DNA of 57,699 nt from Eubacterium sp. (lineage in GTDB: Bacteria; Bacillota; Clostridia; Oscillospirales; Acutalibacteraceae), in the NCBI GenBank assembly GCA_017463985.1, contig JAFUEH010000013.1, positions 1-57,699 on the forward strand, read 5' to 3'. Positions 1 through 9,400 of this stretch are shown here, in pieces; the stretch's first letter is position 1, and the number at the start of each line of letters is the position of its first letter. A model generated the notes under the pieces. That model was not told where the DNA came from. It was given only the letters and a program-made list of their open reading frames with translations, and did no database searches. The translations under genes and the position numbers were made by a program.

Positions 1-54
1 CGCTTTGACCGTTTTAGAATCAGAATTCTGCTTATGTTTGCCCCTTAAACGGCG

Positions 55-90
55 AACACAGCAATGGCTGAATTCAGCCATTGCTGTGTT
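55..90. terminator. 36-bp perfect palindrome, probable terminator hairpin
   Basis: An uninterrupted 18+18 base inverted repeat centred on GAATTC. The plus strand continues into a T-rich stretch, so it most likely ends transcription of a gene to the left of the window. No gene is visible in positions 1-190. Confidence 0.5.
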
Positions 91-140
91 ATCCTTCTTC
101 GTCTTTATTTTTTGCTTACCCCAACATTTGACATAGAGTC

Positions 141-173
141 AAAAAATCCCCTGTCCCATAATCAGGACAGGGA
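141..173 (-). terminator. Rho-independent terminator of the MFS gene
   Basis: An 8-bp stem CCCTGTCC/GGACAGGG (149-156 with 165-172) is followed on the minus strand by a run of T (A-run at 141-146 on the plus strand). It lies 18 bases beyond the stop codon of the transporter gene. Confidence 0.8.
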
Positions 174-190
174 ATTCATTAAGTTCTTTA

Positions 191-1855
191 TTAATCGTCA
201 GCAGCTTCTACAGCCTCTTGGATCCACTCTTCATCCTCCGGGCTGGATTCACCGTGCTTCACCTGTGTGATAACAGCTAAACCAATGGCGAACATAATCG
301 CACAAAACAGGAACATAAAGTTATAGTCATCATGGAACAAACCGATGATCAAACCGCAAAGGATTGGACCGGTAATCGCCGCTGAGAAGGTTGCAGTGTA
401 ATAATATCCAGTAAAGGTACCAACGTAGTCGCGACCGCCGATGGCAAGAACTAAGGGCAAGGTGTTGATATTGATACAGCCGACAGCCGCACCGCCAACA
501 ACCAGCGCAATCCACAGCACAATCCAGGTAAATGTTCTATTTGTCACAAACTGGGACACCGCAAGATAGATCGCAAACATAATCACGATCACCGTCAGAC
601 CGATAATAATCGTTTTCTTTCTGCCAAGCTTTCTGCCCATCGCGCCGGCAGGAATGCCAAACGCCGCCAGAGAAACGGCAAACACCGCCATCATCAACGT
701 AGAGTAAATCGGCTTTACATTCAGTGTATCGAGCGCAAAATTAGTAAAATTCGGAACGATCGCTTCGGTGGCGTTATTAATCAGAAATAGCGCTCCAAGC
801 ATCACCAGCAAGCTTTTTCTCTCTTCCTTGCTGATCGGCAGATCCTTGATCTTGATCTTCTTTGGCTTTTCACCGGTTTCAGCTTCAATCACAAGATCTT
901 TAGAAAGGTCGTTTTGCTTATTCTTCTTATAGAAAATGGTAAGTATTATCAGGCAGAGGATAGAGATCACAGCCGCCACTACAAAAACCGGAGTATAGTT
1001 CACATACTGGAAGCTTCCGTCGTCTGCAACGGCTGCTACCTTCTGTGCAACCAGCTGTGTGTCCGTGCCGGTGCTGGAGAAAGTTTCACCATTAAAATAC
1101 AGCGAATCTCTACCGGAAGCAATAAAGTTCTGGACATGCTCCTGATATTCAGTTGCATCAGGATTAAAACCGTTAAAATAGTTAACAACTACACTGCCAT
1201 CAGGATTGGTAGCTAAAATCTGACCAAGTGAATTCGTCTTTGCCTGCAGCGCTTCCTTCATAGCGGTGAATCCGAGCAAACCGACCAGCGTCGTCGCAAT
1301 TGTACCGACAACAAAGCCGATCATCTGGCCGATACCGCCCATGATATTGATCACTGCGTTTGCATCACTCTGTAGGTGAGACGGCGTGAAATCCGGCATC
1401 AAAGAAACGACCGGTGAACGCCATACGGACATCGTAAAGTTAAAGAAAATAATTACGGTCATCATTAATATGATGGACAGCGCGCCTGCCTTCACCGTTG
1501 CAGCAACAGGAATTAGGCTAAAGAAGATCGCACAGATCGGCAGACAAACAATGATATATGGCATTCGTTTGCCCCACTTGGTGTGCGTTCTATCACTGCG
1601 CTTGCCAAAATATGGCTGGAAAATAACACCGAAAATGTTATCAATCGTCATGATGGCATTGACTAACAATGCTACCGACAAGAAGCCAGGAAGCGTTGAG
1701 CCTCCGTTCGTCAGCTCAGTGAGCTTAGCTCTGAATATAACCGGTACGTAGGAATTGTATACTGACCAAAGCAGCATACAGCCCATAAAGCCGAAGCCAA
1801 TCAAAAAGGTCTGTTTATAATTCAGACCGCTTTTCTTTTTTGTTTTGTCGCCCAT
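191..1855 (-). CDS. MFS / GPH-SLC45-like sugar transporter
   Basis: A 554-residue integral membrane protein with about twelve hydrophobic segments. The loop around residues 80-95 (GKRSDRTHTKWGKRMPY) is the cytoplasmic signature of the glycoside-pentoside-hexuronide/SLC45-like branch of the major facilitator superfamily, so a sugar or glycoside symporter is likely; the substrate cannot be told. Unusually, residues about 205-285 form a hydrophilic, acidic insertion between the transmembrane halves (NPDGSVVVNYFNGFNPDATE and following), which makes the protein about 100 residues longer than typical members. The C-terminus is acidic. ATG is preceded by AGGAG at 9 bases. It is a single-gene unit with its own promoter and terminator. 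Confidence 0.8.
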   Translation of the reverse strand: MGDKTKKKSGLNYKQTFLIGFGFMGCMLLWSVYNSYVPVIFRAKLTELTNGGSTLPGFLSVALLVNAIMTIDNIFGVIFQPYFGKRSDRTHTKWGKRMPYIIVCLPICAIFFSLIPVAATVKAGALSIILMMTVIIFFNFTMSVWRSPVVSLMPDFTPSHLQSDANAVINIMGGIGQMIGFVVGTIATTLVGLLGFTAMKEALQAKTNSLGQILATNPDGSVVVNYFNGFNPDATEYQEHVQNFIASGRDSLYFNGETFSSTGTDTQLVAQKVAAVADDGSFQYVNYTPVFVVAAVISILCLIILTIFYKKNKQNDLSKDLVIEAETGEKPKKIKIKDLPISKEERKSLLVMLGALFLINNATEAIVPNFTNFALDTLNVKPIYSTLMMAVFAVSLAAFGIPAGAMGRKLGRKKTIIIGLTVIVIMFAIYLAVSQFVTNRTFTWIVLWIALVVGGAAVGCININTLPLVLAIGGRDYVGTFTGYYYTATFSAAITGPILCGLIIGLFHDDYNFMFLFCAIMFAIGLAVITQVKHGESSPEDEEWIQEAVEAADD

Positions 1856-1886
1856 TTGAACAACTCCTTCTCTCCATATTACATTA

Positions 1887-1916
1887 ATTATACATCATTA
1901 CGTGTCTAAAATTCAA
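1887..1916 (-). promoter_or_regulatory. Promoter of the MFS transporter
   Basis: On the minus strand, TTGAAT (1916-1911), an 18-base spacer and TATAAT (1892-1887) lie about 32 bases before the start codon. Confidence 0.6.
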
Positions 1917-1940
1917 TAGCTATATTATAAAATAAGAATA

Positions 1941-1978
1941 AATTCCGGCCTGTTACGTTACATAACAGACCGGAATTC
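1941..1978. terminator. Terminator behind the LRR protein gene
   Basis: A long stem (AATTCCGG-CTGTTA with TAACAG-CCGGAATT, each arm with one unpaired base) lies just after the stop of the LRR gene. The minus strand continues into T-rich sequence. Confidence 0.7.
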
Positions 1979-1996
1979 TTTCCAGACGGTCAACAC

Positions 1997-4900
1997 TCAG
2001 CGCAGGCTGCTGCCGTCGATATTCAACTGTTCGGCATAAGCCGTTCGCAGCTCGCCGTAGCTGTCATAATAGGTCACATAGCCCCTTGCCGCCCAGCTAT
2101 AGCCGCTGAAACGACGGACGTTCACCAGATAATAGCCGCTTTCGGCAGCCGCTTCAAATTTTGAGGTGAGCATCTTATTGTTGAGGGTAACAAATATCTC
2201 CTCCGGATGGAAACGCGACGGTTTTCCGTAGCAGAAGGCGATCCCGACGGAGACAATGCTGCTGTCCTCCGCCAGCCCTGCACCAAGCACAAAGGTGTAC
2301 ACATCGTTAGCGCCGTCGTACGCGCCGGTTAGCTGCAGGCTCGGCGTACCGTTCTCGTTCGCTGTCGGCAGCTGTGCTTCATCCGGTCTGGCAAGGTCGG
2401 TATAGGCGGCTGTGATCACAACATCCTCACCGTCCTGCAGGCTGCTCAGCACCTCCTGTGCATCATACGCCCAGTGACCGTCCACGCTGCCGTAGCGATA
2501 CGGCACCTCCGGCAGCAGCGCCGCCAGCCCGTCAGCCGTAACCGCAGCCCATTCTTCGCGCGTTTTTATCATATATTCCTTGATATAGCCGCTATCGTTT
2601 TGGCAATACAACACCGCCGCGTCCTCCGGTACAAACAGCGCGCGCAGCGACGTGTTGGACGTCAGTGTGAAGGCATAATACGCAGCGTCGGTAGAAAAGA
2701 TCCGGTGGCTGTTCGTCTCATACCAGCCCTTAAAGGTATAGCCGCTGTCCGGTACTGCCGTCAGTTCGATCAACGTACCGAACGGTTCGTTTTCAAACGC
2801 TTCATCGGCAAGTCCTTCCAGGTATTCCTCATCCACGGTGATATCATAGCGTCCGTTTTCCGCAAAGAGCTGCAGGTTCAGATACGGTACGAGCGCACCG
2901 ATTCCGCTCAGCAGCGCCTCTGTGGCGGCATCGATCATATATTGCGGATCCTTGCCGGCAGCCAATTTTGACGCCTGCTGCGCCATGTCTGTCAGCTCCG
3001 CAAAAGAGCCCTCCTCATAATCCGCAGGATTCAGCAGTCCAAGCCGACTGATAACTTCCTGTAAAGCACTGTCGTCTGAAGCGAACGGCGTGTAGTGATC
3101 GATATAGGTAACGCCGCATTCAGTACAGGTATAAGCATCATATCCCCTTTCGTTCGGCGTTGCCGGAACAACGGTAACCGCCTCCGTCGGGAAATAATGC
3201 TTCGTCGCGTTCATCAGTGGCGTGTTCATCATTTCCACCGTGATGCTCTCAAAGGCTTCCTTTGTGCCGAAGAAATTGACGGTCTCCAGCGCATTACAGC
3301 CGTAGAAGGTCCTTCGGCCGATGGCGGTCATGCTGTCATAAAAGGAGACGGTTTTCAGGCTGCTGCACTGATAGAACAACAAATCATCAAGGGTCGTTAA
3401 ACTTTCGGGCAGCGTTACCTCCGTCAGGTCGGCACAGCCGTAAAACGCCGCTTCACCAATAGCCGTCAAGCCGTTTGGCAGGACCAGACGCTCCAATCCG
3501 ACGCAGCCTTTAAAGGCATTCATAGCAATCGCCTTCACCGTTTCGGGAATAACGGTCCGTCCACAACCGACAAGCAGCGTATCAGTAGCCGTTTCAATGA
3601 TCGCCTGACAATCCTCGCGGCTGTCATAAACCGTATTATTGGCGCCGACCGTGATGGCGGTCAACGCGGTACAATCAGAAAATGCTGCGCTGCCGATGCT
3701 CGTGACGGTGTCAGGAATCGCCACGCCGAGCAAGCCGGCACATCCGTAAAAGGCTCTCTCGCCAATACTGACAAGCCCGTTCTGAAAGTCAACAGCCGTT
3801 AAGCCTGCACGGTAAAATGCGTAATCTCCGATCGAGCCGACGCTGTGCGGGATCGCTACCTCCGCCAGGGCGGTGCAGCCGTAAAAAGCGTCCTCACCGA
3901 TCGCGGTAACGCTATCAGGAATGACAATATTTTGCAGTGCCGTACATTCATAAAAGGTTCTGTAATTCACGCTCGTAACACCGTCAGGCAGCACCAGCTC
4001 TGTTAATCCGGTGCAGCCGCTGAAGGCATAGTCACCGATCTCGCTGACGTTTTCGGGCACAGTCAGCGCTGTCAGTCCGGTGCAGTTACGGAAGGCATAA
4101 CTGCCGATGGCGGTAACGCTGTCCGGTATCACCGTGTTTTGGCAGCCGGCGACCAGCGTATCAGTAGCCGTTTCAACGATTGCCTGACAGTCCTCGCGGC
4201 TGTCATAAACGGTATTATCACGGTTCACGCTGATGGCAGTCAGCGAACGGCAGCCTTCAAAAGCGCCGGTGCCGATGCTCGTCACGTTTTCGGGAATCGT
4301 GACAGCAGACAGGCTGTTACAGCTGCTGAAGGCAAATTCACCGATGCTGACGATACTGCTCGGGAGCGTCACGCCTGTGACAGCCGAGCGATAAAAAGCA
4401 CGCGCACCGATCGCCGTCACGCTGTGTCCGTCATAAACGGACGGAATCACGATTTCCGTCTCATCGCCCTGATAGCCGATCACGGTAGCCGTGTCGCCGT
4501 CCACGGTAAACGAAAAGCCGTTGTTGCAGATCTTCGTTGCGGCAAGGAAGGGATCGTTGTGCAGGCCGACAGTAATTTGACCTAGCTCACTTTCCGTGCC
4601 GGTATAGAACACGGTGTTCAGTCCGGTGCATCCGTTAAAAGCACTGTCGTTGATGCCGATAACGCTCAGCGGCAGCGCCAGTCTTACCAAGCCGGTGCAG
4701 CCGGCAAAGGCCTGCTCCCCGACCGTTGTGATGCTGTCACCGATCACCGTCGTTTTACAACCGGCGATCAGCGTATCGGTCGCTGTTTCCACAATCGCGT
4801 TGCAGTTATCGCGGCTGTCGTAAACCGTGTTATACGGGCTGACGGTCATCGCCGTCATGGCGCTGCAGCCGCTGAAAGCACCGGCGCCGATCTGCGTAAT

Positions 4901-6199
4901 AGTAGACGGGATTACAACGCTTTTCAGTCCCGTCAAATCAGCGAACGCACCGGCGGCAATGCCCTGCACCGGCGCACCGCCCAGCGTCGGCGGCAGGTAT
5001 AAGTTCGTTTCTGCGCCGCTGTAGCCGGTCACCGTGGCAACGCCCTCGCTGACCGTATAAGTATAATCCTCCGCAGGATAAAAATAGCGGTTCGCCGTTT
5101 GCAGCGCCTCGTTGCCGGTCTCCACCGTCACATCGAGCCATTCGCTGACAGTGCCGAGGTAATTCACGCGTGAGAGGCTGCTGCAGCCGTAAAACGCGTT
5201 CGCGCTGACGGTCGTTACGCTGTTCGGCAAGGTCAACGCCGTGAGGGCGGTACAATCGCGGAACGCATAGTTGCTGACGGCGGTCAATCCGTCCGGCAGC
5301 ACCAGCTCCGTCAGCCCCGTACAGCCGCGGAAGGCGCTGTAGCCGATAGCGGTCACACCGGACGGCAGCGATAACTGCTTCAGTCCGGCGCAGCCGTAAA
5401 AGGCATAGTTTTCAATGCTTGTCAGCGCATCGGGCAGGATAATATCCGTTAAGCTTTCGCAGCCGTAAAAGCAGCGAAACGGAATATTTGTCAGCGCCGC
5501 CGGGAGCTGTACGCTCTTGAGCGACGAGCAGCCGCAAAACGCATACTGACCGAGGCTGTCCACACTGTCGGGAACAGCAATCGCCGTCAGCCCCGTGCAG
5601 CCACGGAAGGCGTACATTTCTATAATCTTAATGCCGTCAGGGATCACCGTGGTTTGGCACCCTGCCAGCAGTTTTTTCTTCGTCGTTTCTATGATCGCGT
5701 TACAGTTGCCGTTACTGTTATACTTTGTATTTTCCTCGCTGACCGTGATCGTTGTCAGCGAAGGACAGCTGTCCAGCAGGCCGATGCCGATGCTCGTCAC
5801 CGCTGCCGGAATAGTTAGCTGCTGCAGGCTGCTGCAGCCGGCAAACACAAAGCCGCCGAGGCTCCGCAGGCTGTCGGGCAGCGTGATCGCACGCAGCGCC
5901 GTGCAGCCCTCAAAGGCGTAATCACCGATCGCCGTTACACCGGATGGGAGCGTTACGCCGGTCAGCGTTTCGTCGTTGCTAAACGCTTCGTTGCCGATGC
6001 CAGTCACGGGATAGCCGTCAAGCGTGTCGGGGATCACCGGCGCCGTGTCGGTACCGGTATACGCTTCCACGGTCGCCTGTCCTGCCGCCACCGTATATTC
6101 AAATTCGCTGTCTGCGGCGCTGAAGGCCGGCAGCGGTGCCGCCGTGACCGTGCACAGCAGCAAGCATAGCGCTAAAAAGCTACTCAGCAGTTTTTTCAT
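1997..6199 (-). CDS. Secreted BspA-type leucine-rich repeat protein
   Basis: 1400 residues. A signal peptide (residues 1-28, ending PAFSA) is followed by about 1000 residues of LRR_5/BspA repeats of the form 'xxIPDSVTAIGxxAFxGCxxL', in four superblocks each ending in an 'AI(V/I)ET(A)TDTLxAGCxxTVI' linker. A short CTECG-type motif (YTCTECGVTYIDHY, near residue 1045), an InlB-like beta repeat (…GWYETNSHRIFSTDAAYYAF) and a C-terminal domain with ARGYVTYYDSYG follow. No LPXTG or dockerin is visible, so the anchoring mode is unknown. BspA-like proteins act in adhesion and host binding in other species; that role here is inferred. The start has AAGGTGAG upstream. It lies 57 bases behind an acidic peptide gene with a hairpin in between, so it is probably expressed partly by read-through. 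Confidence 0.85.
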   Translation of the reverse strand: MKKLLSSFLALCLLLCTVTAAPLPAFSAADSEFEYTVAAGQATVEAYTGTDTAPVIPDTLDGYPVTGIGNEAFSNDETLTGVTLPSGVTAIGDYAFEGCTALRAITLPDSLRSLGGFVFAGCSSLQQLTIPAAVTSIGIGLLDSCPSLTTITVSEENTKYNSNGNCNAIIETTKKKLLAGCQTTVIPDGIKIIEMYAFRGCTGLTAIAVPDSVDSLGQYAFCGCSSLKSVQLPAALTNIPFRCFYGCESLTDIILPDALTSIENYAFYGCAGLKQLSLPSGVTAIGYSAFRGCTGLTELVLPDGLTAVSNYAFRDCTALTALTLPNSVTTVSANAFYGCSSLSRVNYLGTVSEWLDVTVETGNEALQTANRYFYPAEDYTYTVSEGVATVTGYSGAETNLYLPPTLGGAPVQGIAAGAFADLTGLKSVVIPSTITQIGAGAFSGCSAMTAMTVSPYNTVYDSRDNCNAIVETATDTLIAGCKTTVIGDSITTVGEQAFAGCTGLVRLALPLSVIGINDSAFNGCTGLNTVFYTGTESELGQITVGLHNDPFLAATKICNNGFSFTVDGDTATVIGYQGDETEIVIPSVYDGHSVTAIGARAFYRSAVTGVTLPSSIVSIGEFAFSSCNSLSAVTIPENVTSIGTGAFEGCRSLTAISVNRDNTVYDSREDCQAIVETATDTLVAGCQNTVIPDSVTAIGSYAFRNCTGLTALTVPENVSEIGDYAFSGCTGLTELVLPDGVTSVNYRTFYECTALQNIVIPDSVTAIGEDAFYGCTALAEVAIPHSVGSIGDYAFYRAGLTAVDFQNGLVSIGERAFYGCAGLLGVAIPDTVTSIGSAAFSDCTALTAITVGANNTVYDSREDCQAIIETATDTLLVGCGRTVIPETVKAIAMNAFKGCVGLERLVLPNGLTAIGEAAFYGCADLTEVTLPESLTTLDDLLFYQCSSLKTVSFYDSMTAIGRRTFYGCNALETVNFFGTKEAFESITVEMMNTPLMNATKHYFPTEAVTVVPATPNERGYDAYTCTECGVTYIDHYTPFASDDSALQEVISRLGLLNPADYEEGSFAELTDMAQQASKLAAGKDPQYMIDAATEALLSGIGALVPYLNLQLFAENGRYDITVDEEYLEGLADEAFENEPFGTLIELTAVPDSGYTFKGWYETNSHRIFSTDAAYYAFTLTSNTSLRALFVPEDAAVLYCQNDSGYIKEYMIKTREEWAAVTADGLAALLPEVPYRYGSVDGHWAYDAQEVLSSLQDGEDVVITAAYTDLARPDEAQLPTANENGTPSLQLTGAYDGANDVYTFVLGAGLAEDSSIVSVGIAFCYGKPSRFHPEEIFVTLNNKMLTSKFEAAAESGYYLVNVRRFSGYSWAARGYVTYYDSYGELRTAYAEQLNIDGSSLR
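3581..4833. repeat. Dispersed near-identical DNA repeats inside the LRR gene
   Basis: Three about 60-base blocks, at 3581-3640, 4160-4219 and 4774-4833, are closely similar (they encode YDSRxxCxAIxETATDTL). They are about 580 and 615 bases apart, and a fourth weaker copy lies near 5670-5735. They are the linker ends of the repeat superblocks and could support recombination that changes repeat number. Confidence 0.7.
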
Positions 6200-6222
6200 A
6201 TCATCTCACCTTGAAAAGCCAA

Positions 6223-6248
6223 AGGGCACAGGCTTTCGCCCATGCCCT
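6223..6248 (-). terminator. Hairpin between acidic peptide gene and LRR gene
   Basis: On the minus strand a stem AGGGCA…TGCCCT, extended by GGGC/GCCT around a GAAA loop, is followed by TTTGGCTTTT. It sits between the stop codon of the peptide gene (6257) and the LRR start (6199). The T-run is interrupted, so it may be a leaky terminator or attenuator rather than a full stop. Confidence 0.6.
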
Positions 6249-6256
6249 GAAATTCT

Positions 6257-6418
6257 TTAAAACTGGCCGTCGTTCGTGCCGAACGGATTGTCGTCGTCCT
6301 CTTCGTCGTAGTCGTCCTGCGAGCCGGAGGTGGAAATCACGTCCTTCACCGTGAACATCTCAATTGCTGCATAAGGCGCGCTGTATTTCTTTTTATATTC
6401 TAATTCTTCTAAAACCAT
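6257..6418 (-). CDS. Acidic 53-residue peptide, paralogue 1
   Basis: A short gene with start ATG at 6418, preceded by GGAGGA at a good distance, and stop TAA at 6257. The product begins MVLEELEYKKKYSAPYAAIE, continues MFTVKDVISTSGSQDDYDEE and ends DDDNPFGTNDGQF. It has a basic KKK near the N-terminus, then a very acidic block (D/E at 10 of 12 positions) and a short polar tail. It has no signal peptide and no hydrophobic segment long enough for a membrane. A paralogue at 43310-43477 has KKKYxxPxAxxExFTxxDxIxTSGSQDDYDEEDDDxPxG in common (pattern only). Both follow a giant exported protein gene in the same orientation, here by 21 bases. I know no named family; small KY-x-x-P…F…D-V-I-type ORFs are seen in gut Firmicutes but are uncharacterised to my knowledge. 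Confidence 0.75.
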   Translation of the reverse strand: MVLEELEYKKKYSAPYAAIEMFTVKDVISTSGSQDDYDEEDDDNPFGTNDGQF

Positions 6419-6439
6419 TGGTCTAATCCTCCGAATCTT

Positions 6440-9400
6440 TTACGAATTTTGAATAAAGTAATCAGCTCTGCCATAAGAGATTGCCTCTACCGGTGCATCA
6501 ACTGTTTCAATTGTTTCGTCGCCTGTTTCATCCACGTCAACAACAGTTTGTGAGAAGTCGTAGGTGTACTTGACATAACCTCTTGCAATCATGTACGCAT
6601 ACCCGGTCGGCTTCGTGTTGCTGAAGGAGAACTGGTGCGACTGCTGATCATACGTCTTAGACGATGCCTTCTTCGTCACGGAATATTCCTTTCCGCCGGA
6701 CGTAAAGGTTTTACCGATCACGATGTCGCCCTCGCCGGCAGCAATATCGCTTACCAAGCTCTCGCTGTTGAGTGCCAGATAGGTTCTGCCGTGCTCGGTG
6801 ATCGTCACGTTGGCGTCGTCCGGAATATTCTGTGTGAACATGACGCGGAAGACATACTTGCCGGTGACGTTTTCTGTATCGAACTGGTCTACCACGAACG
6901 GCAGGTGCCTGTTCAGATAATATCTGTCAGTCGGGTTCGTGATCTTTGTACCGGCGCCGTTATTTCTGCCGTCGTCAACGGTGTAAACATTCGCCGTCGA
7001 GTCGCCCTTCTGAACCACCGTCTTGTAGATCGGGTAAACGTTCATGGTGCTGTTCGCCAGGAAGTAGAACTCGTTGCTGTAGGAGATCGGCACGTACTTC
7101 GGTACCGTACCGCCGGCCATTTCAGATACGTTGATGGCGATACCGTAGAATTCGCCCTTGCTGTCGTCCGGCGTGTAGGTGATTCTTACCTTGTCGTCAT
7201 ACTTAACGCCGCTCACACCGTTCGCGTAGGTCTTTTCGTCTACCGTCACTTCACCAAGCTCCTGATCGGTGCCGTTAATGTTGATCGTTGCCGGCGTGTT
7301 GCCGCTGTAACGAACTACATAACCGTCCGTTGCTACCATCTCTACGTGCGGTACCAGCTTCAGGTACGGCAGGCCTCTTTCGGCTCGCAGGGATTCCACG
7401 GTATACTCGTTGCCGTCATCGTCCGTCGCGCCGCTGTAAACCTTATCGTTCTCCTGTACGCCGATCGTCCACTCTGTGTTCTTGTACGCATAAGTCCGTG
7501 CGATGTCGTAGGTCTTGTCACCGATCGTGATGCTGATATTGCCTTTACTGTCAGCGTCATTAAAGACAACCTTGGCGTCCTTATCCACATTCAGTGAGTA
7601 CAGAACATTGTCCGTCGGGCCGAGAATCATCACGTTGACATTCTCATCCGTCGCAGGAGTGTTGACGTAAGCCGTTACGACCGTCGCGCCCTGTACATAG
7701 TTGCTCAGGCTGTTTTGGGCATGATAAATCGTCTGCGCCGCACCGTCACCGACTCTGACTGTCCACTTATAGCAGGTAGCGTTGTCCGGGAAAGAGGCAA
7801 ATTCTGTTGCATCGAAGGAAATTGTGGTACCGAAATCATACGTCCTTGTCTGCGTAGACCATACATCCACCGGCTCCTCGCCGTCCACAACAATACGGAA
7901 CTGAACATCATAAGACTTCAGCTGCGACTCGCCTTCGCCCTCACCGGCAGCCTCGCCGATGGCGGTCAGCAGATCAATAACACCCTGATCAACATAATTC
8001 TGCGGTGTCTGACCCTTTTCAGTCGACTTCGTCTTGATCGGTACAAAATCGTCCTCATAAGCGGTCTTCATCGCGGAAGAGGCAGCAGCCTGATAGGCTT
8101 CAAGGTCAAGCGTCTTATACGCAATTTCCAGCTCGTTATACGCGGACATATCTGCTGTGCCGTGGATGTGGGCGCTGTTCAGGACACATTCCCATTCAGA
8201 CAGTTGGTCTTCGTCCTCGTCCGCATACAGGTAGGTATGTGCGGAACCGGCTGTTTTATACTTCGCTGTTGCCTCGTTCAGCTCCTCGGCATATTCGTGA
8301 ATGGTTTTTGAGGAATATTCCGACGGATAGTAGCTGTCGGTGGTGGCAATCGCCGGTGCAGAAATCGCATTCTGTGCAGCGGTCAGCGCAGCCGTGTATT
8401 CGTCCCAAGCGCTGTCAACCGTGCATTCATCCTTTTTCAGCGGATTCAGCAGCGCTTCACGCAGGTCGCCGTACCAGTTGGTATCATCAGGATTGGAAGC
8501 CTCCGTAGAGGAGGAAGTCTTTTCCAGCTCGTCAGCGGACGGAACACGGATCTTGTTGTCGCCTGCCGTCGTATCGTCAGCAACAGTTTTGCCTGCTTCG
8601 TTTACGACTGCATCAGCTACACCGCTGAAGGAGTTAATAGCGGTTTTCATATCCTCTACGCACTGGTCAACGCCCGGGTTCGCGGAATTGCCGTGGGTGC
8701 CGCCGGTGGTCTTGGAATAATCGTAGCTATTCGGATCAAAGGAACCGATACCGTCAATCTTCTTCAGGAAGTCAATCAAATCCGCGGAATCCTCGTCATA
8801 CAGGAAGAGGTGCTGCAATACGTCCTTAACGTCGGTATTTTCAAGCAACGAAGCACGCGCATCCAAGATCGGCTTAACGTTGATAACGTTGATGGAAGCA
8901 GGAGCTTTGAAAATCGTATGAAGACCACTTGAGGAGCTTCCTGCATGACCGATAAAGTTCCAGTTTAAATGATCATAATTATCAAGATATGCGGACGGAT
9001 CATTCGTAAACTTTTTTCCTACATAATCAACGGAAGATACACCGGAGGAAACATAAGCACTTGCACCATATTTACGAATCCAAAGACGATAAGAATCTGT
9101 ATTATAACCCATCTCTTTACCGCCCAGAATCACATCGCTTTCATCGTAGGAAGCGCCTTTTTTCCAGTTAATTTCATAGCCGGCAGCAATATTTGAACCA
9201 TCGTTATGAACACGACCTATCCAATATTTTCCACTTACAGTTCCGCTGTGCTTACCATTAACATTTCTTTGAGTAGCCATCTCGAAAGATGCACTGTTAT
9301 CAACGAAGAATCCGGAAGACTCACGTTTAGCAGCTGAGGAAATGTCTTTTTTCTCCATACTAACGGCATCAGCATCTGTAGGATAAAAATTATCTACATA

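Noticed and set aside
3500-5800. CRISPR-like periodic repeats
   Set aside because: The periodicity is coding LRR repetition in frame; unit length and identity do not fit repeat-spacer arrays. No CRISPR array or cas gene seen anywhere in the window.
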